From: JAJAZB01 sp964244295
GTDB taxonomy: Bacteria > Bacteroidota > Bacteroidia > Cytophagales > Spirosomataceae
DNA length: 64,000 bases
Direction of reading: 5' to 3'
NCBI GenBank assembly: GCA_964244295.1
Contig: CAXTIG010000031.1
Coordinates: 1 to 64,000 of the forward strand
A model generated the notes under the pieces. That model worked only from the letters and a program-made list of their open reading frames with translations. It did not search any database and had not been told where the DNA came from. Position 1 is the first letter of the stretch. Each line of letters opens with the position of its first letter. The position numbers were made by a program, and so were the translations under genes. Below are positions 38,401-47,400 of this stretch, piece by piece.

Positions 38401-41400
38401 AGGCTGGCGGGCAGCACGTCCTGCACCCGCACGCCGGTGGCCGCATTCGGCCCGGCGTTGCTGACCGTGATCGTGTAGGTGATGACCTCACCCACGTTCG
38501 GACGGGTGTTGGAAACGGTTTTGTCCAGACTCAAATCGGCCTGTTGCCCGTTGAGCATCACGCCCGCGTCGTCGTCTTCCCCCTGGTTATCGCCGTTACC
38601 CGGTGAGGAGTCGATGTCGAACTGGTCGGCGTCGAAAATCTGGGCGCGGTTGGTAATCGGGCCGCTCTGGGTCACGGTTGCCACGAAGGTGAGCGGTACG
38701 CCGCTGCCGACGGGGATGCTGATCGGCGAGGTGCTGGTCAACACGCCTGCCACGTTGGTGAAATTCGGGGAGGAAACGAAGGTCAGCCCCGCCGGGAGTG
38801 CGTCGCGAACGACCACGCCCGAAGCCGGATCGGTGCCCTGGTTGAAGACCGTGATCGTGAAGGTCACGTTCTGGCCCACGCTCGGCGCGGGGTTGTTCAC
38901 GGTTTTGCTCAGCGTCAGGTCAGCCCGCTGGAGGCGCACCCGCACGGAATCGTTGTCGTCCTGGTCCACGGTGCCGCCGTTGCCGGGCTGGGAGTCGCCG
39001 TCAAACTGGTCGGCGGCGCTGATTTGCGCGTCGTTGACAATCGAGCCGCCCGGTACGAAGGCGGTGATCCGCGCCCGGAAGGTCAGGTCCACGACGTTGC
39101 CCACCGGGATGTTCAGCAGGGCCGGGTTGGTTAGCGTTCCGGCGGTGTTGGTCAGCGTGGCCGAGGACACGAAGGCCAGGCCCGCTGGCAAGACGTCGCT
39201 CATCTGCACGCCGCTGGCGGGGCTGGGGCCGTCGTTGCGGACGCTGATCGTGTAGGTGAGCGTGTCCCCCACGTTGGGGTTCGGGTTGTTCACCGTTTTC
39301 CGTAAACTCAAATCGGCCTGTTGCCCGCCGATGAGTACGCTGCCGATGTCGTCCTGGCCGTCGGTGGTGCCGGTATTCGGCTGGCTGTCGGTGTCGAACT
39401 GGTCGGAAGTGCTCACTTCGGCGCGGTTGACGATGGGGCCGCTCTGGGTCACGGTCGCCACGAAGGTCAGCGCGGTGCTGCCGCCGTTGGCGATGCTCAG
39501 GGGGCCGCTGGTCAACACGCCGAGCGGACTTTGGGTGAAATTGGAGCTTGAAACGAAGGTCAGGCCGGGGGGCAGCACGTCGCGAACGCGGACGTTGGTG
39601 GCCGCGTCGGGGCCGTCGTTGGTGACGGTCAGCGTGTACGTCACGTTGCTACCCACGTTGGGGCTGGCGTTGGAAACCGTTTTTGCCAACCGCAAATCGG
39701 CCACGAGCGGGCGGATGGTGGCGGTGCTGTCGTCGTCCTGGTTGGTGGTATTCGCGTTGCCCGGCTGCGAATCGGGGTCGAAGGTGCTGGCGGCGCTCAC
39801 CTCGGCGGTGTTGGGAATCGACGCCGTGGCGGGCGAGCCGGTGGCAATCAGTTTCGCCACGAAGGTGTAGGTCACCGATTGCCCGGCGGGCAGGCTGTCG
39901 AGGTTGGCCGTGAGGGTGCCGCCCGTGTTGAGCAGGGCGGGTACGCTGCTCACGTACTGAAGCTGGGGCGGCAGCACGTCGCGAATCTGGATGTTGCGCG
40001 AAGTACTCGGCCCGGCGTTGGACAACACGAGCGTGTAGGTCACGTTCTGGCCCACGTTGACGGGGACGGCGGAAGCCGTTTTGGTCAGGCTCAAATCGGC
40101 CTGCTGGCCGTTGAGGGTGGCCGCGCTGCGGTCGTCTTCGCCGTTGTTGTCGCCGTTGCCGGGGGTCGAATCGGGGTCAAACTGGTCGGCGGTCTGCACC
40201 TGGGCGCGGTTGGTAATTGCCCCGTTCTGGGTCACGGTCGCCACGAACGAAAGCGTCTGGGTAACGCCCACGTTGAGCAAGGGAATCGAGGCGGTGAGCG
40301 TTCCGGCGGCGTTGGTAAAGTTGGCCGAGGAAACGAAAGTCAGACCCAACGGCAGCACGTCGCGCACGGTCACGTTGGTGGCCGCGTCGGGGCCGGCGTT
40401 GGTCACGGCAATCGTGTAAGTTACGGCTTGGCCCACGCTCGGCGTGGCGTTCGAGACGGTTTTCAGTAAACTCAAATCCGCCGATTTTACCCGCACCTTC
40501 ACCGAATCGTTGTCGTCCTGGTTGAAGGCTGGGAAGTTGCCCGGCTGGGAGTCGCCGTCGAACTGGTTGGCGGCCTGCACCTGGGCGAAGTTGGTGATGA
40601 TACCGGCGGTGGCCGTCGGGTAGGAACTGACGGTGGCCTGGAAATTCAGGTTGACCGTGTTGCCCACGGGAATGCTCAGGGCGGCGGTGTTGCTCAACAC
40701 GCCCGCCGTGTTGGTGATGCCCGCCGAGGGCACGAAGGTCAGGTTGGCGGGCAGCACGTCGCGGATGAACACGCCCGTGGCGGGGCTGGGGCCGTCGTTG
40801 CGCACCGCAATCGTGTAGGTGATGGTTTCACCCACGTTGGGCGTGGCGTTGGAGACGGTTTTGCGCAAACTCACGTCCGCCTGCTGACCGCCGATGAGCA
40901 CCGAGCCGTTGTCGTCTTCGCCGTTGAAGCCGTTGCCGGGATTGCTGTCGAGGTCACGCTGGTCGGCGCGGGTTACTTCGGCGCGGTTGAGAATCGGCCC
41001 GGATTGGGTGACGGTGGCGATGAACGTGAGGGCCACGTTGCCGCCGCTGGTGATGCTCGGAATGACGTTACTGGTCAACACGCCCGCGTTGAGCGTGAAG
41101 TTGGGCGAGGAAACGAAGGTCAGCCCGGCGGGCAGCGGGTCGGTCACGACCACGTTGGTGGCGGTGTTGAGGCCTGCCGCGTTGCTCACCGTGATGGTGT
41201 AGGTCACGTTGTCGCCCACGTTGGGGCTGGCGTTCGAGACGGTTTTCACCAAACTCAAATCGATGCGGGTGGGCGTTACCGTCACCGAATCGCGGTTGTT
41301 GCCGGGCGTGGGGTCGAACTGGTTGGAGGCCGTGATGTCGGCCCGGTTTTTAATCGGCCCGGTGCCCAGCACTTTGGCCCGGAACAGCAGGTCGCGCTGG

Positions 41401-44400
41401 CCGGGGAAGGCGATGCTCAGGCCGCTGGCCGTGAGCGTACTGCCACTCAGCCCAAAGTCGCTGCTCGACACGAATTGCAGACCCACCGGCAACACATCGG
41501 TCACCTGCACGCCGGTGGCTCCGTTGGGGCCGAGGTTGGTCACACGGATGGTGTAGGTCAGCGTGTCACCCACGTTGGGCGTGGCGTTGCTGACGAGTTT
41601 AATCAACTGCAAATCGGCCTGTTGCCCGTTGAGTTGCACCGCCGAGCGGTCGTCTTCGGCGTTGCCGGTGCCGTTGCCCGGCTGGCTGTCGGGGTCGAAT
41701 TCGCGGCTGGTCGCGACCTGGGCGGCGTTGGTAATCGGGCCGGGCTGGGTAACGGTCGCCACGAAGGTGAGCGCCCGGCTGCTACCCACGCCGAGGATAA
41801 ACGGCGCGGTGCTGAGGGTACCGGCGACGTTGCTGAAATCTAGCGAGGAAACGAAGGTCAGGCCCGCCGGGAGTACGTCGGTGACGGTCACGCCCGTGGC
41901 CGGGTCAGGCCCGGCGTTGGTGACGGTCATCGTGAAGGTCGCGTTCTGACCCACCGAAGGCGTGGTGTTGCTGACGGTTTTCAGCAAACTCAAATCGGCT
42001 ACGCGGAGGCGGACTTTCACCGAATCATTGTCGTCCTGGTCGATGACCGTGGCGTTGCCCGGCTGGGAATCCGGGTCGAACTGGTCGGCGGTTTGCACCT
42101 GGGCTTCGTTGGTGATGATGCCGCCGAGGGGGTACTGATTCACCCGCGCCCGGAAGCTGAAGGCCACGTTGGCCCCCACGCCGATGCTCAGCGGCGTGGC
42201 GTTGTTGCTGAGCGTGCCCGAAGCGTTCACCAGGTTGGGGCTGTCCACGAAGGTCAGGCTGGCGGGCAGCACGTCCTGGATGCGCACGCCGGTGGCCGCG
42301 TTCGGCCCGGCGTTGCTCACCGTAATCGTGTACGTGAGCGTATCGCCGACCACGGCGGTGGGGTTGTTGACGGTTTTGTCCAGACTCAAATCGATTTGCT
42401 GGCCGTTGAGCACCACGCCGCCCTCGTCGTCTTCACCCGTGTTGGGGCCGTTGCCGGGGCTGGAGTCAGGATCGAAAGTACCGGAAGTGAACACCTCGGC
42501 GCGGTTGGTAATCGGGCCGGGCTGCGTGACGGTCGCCACGAAACTCAGCACCGCCGAACCGCCGCTGGGGATGCTGGCAATCGGGGTGGTGTTGCTCAAC
42601 ACGCCGACGTTGTTGACCAGCGCGGGCGTCGAGGCGCTGCTTACGAAACTCAGCCCCGCCGGGAGCACGTCGCGGACGGTCACGTTGAGGGCCGCGTTCG
42701 GCCCGGCGTTGTTGACGGTGATGGTAAAAATGACGTTTTGACCCACGTTGGGGCTGGTGTTCGAGACGGTTTTGGTCAACGACAAATCCGCCGACTGGGC
42801 CGTGACGGGCACGCTGCTCTGGTCGTCTTCGCCGTTGCCCACGCCGTTGTTGGGCGTGGAATCGACGTCGCCCTGGTCAGCGCGGCTGATTTCCGCGCCG
42901 TTGGTGGTGATACCCTGGTTGAGGACTTTCGCGACGAAGGTAAACGTGGCCGTGCCGCCGTTGGGAATGCTGGCGGCGGTGCCGGTGAGGGTGGTACCGT
43001 TCAAAACCAGGTTGGGGCTGCTCACGAATTGCAGACCCGCCGGGAGGACGTCTTTCACCTCCACGTTGGTGGCCCCATTCGGCCCGGCGTTGCTCACCAC
43101 GAGGGTGTAGGTCACGTTGTCGTTCACGTTCACCGTGGCGGCGCTCACCGTTTTGACCAGACTCAGGTCGGCGCGGGTGTTAAGCGGGGCCGGGGTCGGT
43201 ACGCTGCCGACGGGGTTGGGGTCGCTGCCGTTGTTCGACACGTCGCTCACCGAAGGCAGCCCACCGGGTGGGGTGCCGCTGGCGATGGCGTTGTTGAAAT
43301 ACGTGATGCTGCCGTTGCTGCCGATGGCCCCGTTGAGGCGCACATTCACGACGAATTGAATCGTCTTGGTCGCGCTGACGGCCAGGGTACCAGTGCCGTT
43401 GAGCAGGTTGGGGTTGCCGGGGGTGCCCAGGAAGCCCGCGTTGACGTCGGGGGCGTTGGCGATGTTCGTCACCGACACGATGCTGAAGGTAGCCGGGGCG
43501 GGGTAAGTCGGCGTCAAATCGTCGCTCACCTGCACGTTGCTCAGGGCCATGTTGCCCGCGTTGCGGACGATGACTTCGTAAGTCAGATTGTAGCTGCCGT
43601 TGGGCTGCACCGCGCTCGAAACCAGGCGTTTGGCAAGACCAATTTGTCCCGAACTGATCGTGACCGGCGTGGGCACGCCCTCGTTGGGCGTGGTGTCGCC
43701 GGGGTTGCCGTTGGTGTTCACGTCGATGGCCGTGGCGTCGCCGTTGTTCGACAGGTCAGGGGCGGCACCGGTGGCGCTGGCCGTCACCTGGTTGTTGAAG
43801 AGCGTTTGGGTCGAGCCGTTCAGCGTGATGCGCACCGTAAACGTAATCGTGCGCAGGTCGCCGGGTTGGAGAGTGCTGCTGGCCCCCGTGAGCAGGTTCT
43901 GGTTGCCGTTGCCGTTGAAAGCCGGGTTGCTCGTGAGCGGTCCCTGGGCGGTCAGGCCCGACAGGGTGTAGGTGATGGGGGCGGGGAAGGTCGTCGTCAG
44001 GTTATCCGTCACCTGCACGTTGGTCAGGGGCTGGTTGCCCAGGTTACGAACGTACACCGTGTAGGGCACGTCGTACACGCCGGTGTTGACGAACACGGGC
44101 GTCCCGGCGGCTTTCGCCACCCCGATCACCGTGGTGCTGATTGTCACCGGCGTAGGCGTGTTTTCACCCGGATCGCCGGGGTTGCCGTTGCCACTGGGGT
44201 CGATTTGGCCCGGCCCGCCGTTGTTGGAGGGGTCGGTGGGCGGGTTGGTGCCGTTCGGCCCGGTGCCGCCCACGAAAGCCTGGTTGTTGAACGTCGTTTG
44301 GGTCGAACCGTTCAGGCTCACCCGGACGGTGAACGTGATGGTCTGGGTGGCCCCGATGGCGAGCGAACTCGACCCGGCCACCAGCAGGTTTTGGTTGGAA

Positions 44401-47400
44401 TTGCCGTTGAAACCCGCGTTCGCACTCAGTCCACCACCGGTAGCCGGGGCGGTTTGAATCGTAAACGTGGCCGGAGCCGGGAAGGTCGGCACGAGGTTGT
44501 CCGTCACCTGTACGTTGGAGATGGCGACGTTGCCCAGGTTCTGCACGGTAACGGTGTAGGGCACGTCGAACACGCCCACCAAGCCACCCACCGCCACGGG
44601 CGTTCCCGCCAGTTTGGCCGCGCCGACGACGGGGTTATCCACGCAGTTGACCGTGACCGGAATCGTGGCCTGGCAGGTGGGGAAGGCCTGGTCGCGGACG
44701 CGGATGGTGTAGGGACCGTTGGGGACGTTGTTGAAAATATTGCTCGTAAACCAGTTGGTGCCGTTGCGGGAGTATTCGAGGGTGCTGGCGTTGGAAATCG
44801 AGGCCGTCACCGTGATCACACCCGTGCCCTGGCCCCCGGCGCAAGTGGCTACCGCCGAGGCGATCACCGGAATGGGCCGCACGAACACGGCCACCGTGCT
44901 GCTGCTGGCGCAGTTGCCCGCGTCGCCGATGCGGTACTCATAGACGTAGGTGCCCGGTACGGTAAAGCCCGTCACCTGGGTGGTGGAGGACGTGGGGCTG
45001 ACAATGACCTCACCGCTGCCCGTCGGACCGGAGATTTTACTCCAGGTGCTCATCCCGAAGGTCGGGGTGTTGCCCGTCAGGGTCACGCTGCCGCCCACGC
45101 AGATGGTTTGGTTCGGTCCGGCGTCGGCCTGGGTGGGCTGACGCAGAATCATCACCGTCACGTCGTCGCTGCTGGGGGGACAGGTGGGGCCGCCGTTGAC
45201 CGTCCAGCGGAACACGTAAGTCACGCTCGGCGAACCGGGCGGAATCACCACGGTGCCGTTGGCCTGGGCGCTGGGCGAGTTGGCGCTGGGCGTAAACGTA
45301 ATCGGCGGCGAACCGGCGGGTTGACTCACGACCGTCCAGGTGCCGGTGCCTGAGGTGGGCGCGGTAGCCGCCAGCATGACGGGCGTGAATTCACAGACCG
45401 CCATGTCCGGTCCGGCGTTGGCGGGCGAAGCCGGGGCGTCATTGACGAACACCGCCGTATCCCGCGACACGCAGGCCCCGCTGGTGATGCTCCACACGAA
45501 GGTGTAGGTGCCCGGCGAAAGCGAGAAAACGTTGGTGGTGGGGCTGCCGGGGTTGTCGATGAGCGCGTAGGGGCTGCCGGGGGCGAGGCTCCACTGCCCG
45601 GTGCCGACGACGGGCGTGTTGCCCTGGAGCTGGATGGCGGTCACGTTGCACAATCGCCGGTCGGGACCCGCTGCCGCCGGGGTAGGCGGGGCGAAGGGAA
45701 TGGTGATGCTGACCTCGTCGGTTTTGGGAACGCACACGTTCGGGTTGGAGGCCGAGCCATTGCTGACCGTCCAGCGGAACACGTAGGTGACGGGGTAAAT
45801 GGTGCCGACCGGAATCGTCACCGTCGAATTGGCCTGGAAGGGCTGGTCGATGGTGGGGTTGGGCGAGGCATTGCTCACGCTCACCAGCGACCACTGGGGG
45901 GTGCCGTAAAACGGTGTACTCGTCACGGCGGCCAGCTGCACGGTCGGGGCACAGGCCTGGAGTTGGTCCGGCCCGGCGTTGGCATCGGAAGGTTCGCGGT
46001 AATTCACCAGGCGAATCTGATCACCCACGTAGCAGGTGGGATCGCTGGGGCTGACGGCGCGCCATTCGAGCACGTAGGTTTCGGTGTTGGCCGTGCCGGT
46101 GGCGAAATTGAAGGGCGTAAACCGGGCGTTGGGCAGGGCAGGGTTATCGAAGGTGCCGCTCGGCTGACCGGGAATCGACAATTGCACCCACAACCCGGTT
46201 TGGGGCGGGGCAATGGCCGAACCGGCCAGTTGGAAATAGGCGGGGGAGGCGTTGGAGCAGCGTTCCTGATCCGGCCCCGCGTTGGGCGGGCTGGCCTGGG
46301 TCGTCACGGTGACGCTCACCTGATCGGCCACGGGGGCCGGGCAGGCGGCGCTGGGGTTGACGGCTACGGTGTAGCTGAAAATATAGGTGCCGGTTTCGAG
46401 ACTCGAAAAAATCCGGCTGTCGCCGTTAGGGGCGCTACCCACCGGTGTATCGCCGTTGGTACTGCTCACGAAGGTCCAGGTACCCGAAGGGCCGTTGCCG
46501 TCGAGCGTGACGCTGGTCGAGCCAGCCGTGGCGTTGCACAGGTTCCGATCCGGCCCGGCGTAGGAATATTCCTGCACGAACACGTCGATTTCATCGAAGG
46601 CACCGGGGTTGGGGCAGGGTGGTTCGCCCGAGACCGTCCAGCGGAATTTGTAGTTGCCCTGGCGCAGGCTGCTCACCGTCACGGTGCTGGCGGAGGCACT
46701 GGGGCTGAAACTCACCACCGAAGGAGCCGCGCCGACCACCGTCCAGAGGCCGGTGCCGGCGGTGATGGCGTCGGCGGTCAGGGTGGTGCTCAGGGCACCC
46801 GGCGTGGCGACGTTGCCGCAGACCGAGGTGCTGGCCACGGCGATGTTGGCCGGGCTGGGGGCCGCCGAAACGGTGATCGTCACCAGGTCGGTGTTGGTGC
46901 CGGGGCACGCGCCGTTGGTCACGTCCCAGGCGTACACGTAAACGCCCGGAATCAGGTTGCTGAAGAGGGCGGTGGAGGAGTTGACGTTGCTGATCACCGC
47001 CATTGCCGGGCCACTCACGAAGCGCCAGACGCCCAGGCCGTAGGCGGGGCCGCTGCCCAGTAGGGTCACGCTGCTGCCGCACACGGTCAGGTCGGCACCC
47101 GCGTTGGCCGGGGCCGGGCCACCGACCGAAACCACCACGGTATCGGCGTTGATGCCGGGACAACCGGCTACCGACAGGGTCCATACGAGGCGATACGTGC
47201 CGTTGACCAGGCCGTTGATCGTCGTATTGCCCTGGGCGGCGTTGCTGAAACTGGAGCCACCCGGCCCGGAAGCGACGGTCCACAAACCGGTTTCGCCCGC
47301 AATCGGGCCGTTGCCCGCGAGGGTTGCCGTCGTGAAGCCGGTGCGGCACTGGTCCGGCCCGGCGTTGGCGGGGGTCGGCCCCTGCGTGGCCGTGGTCGTC

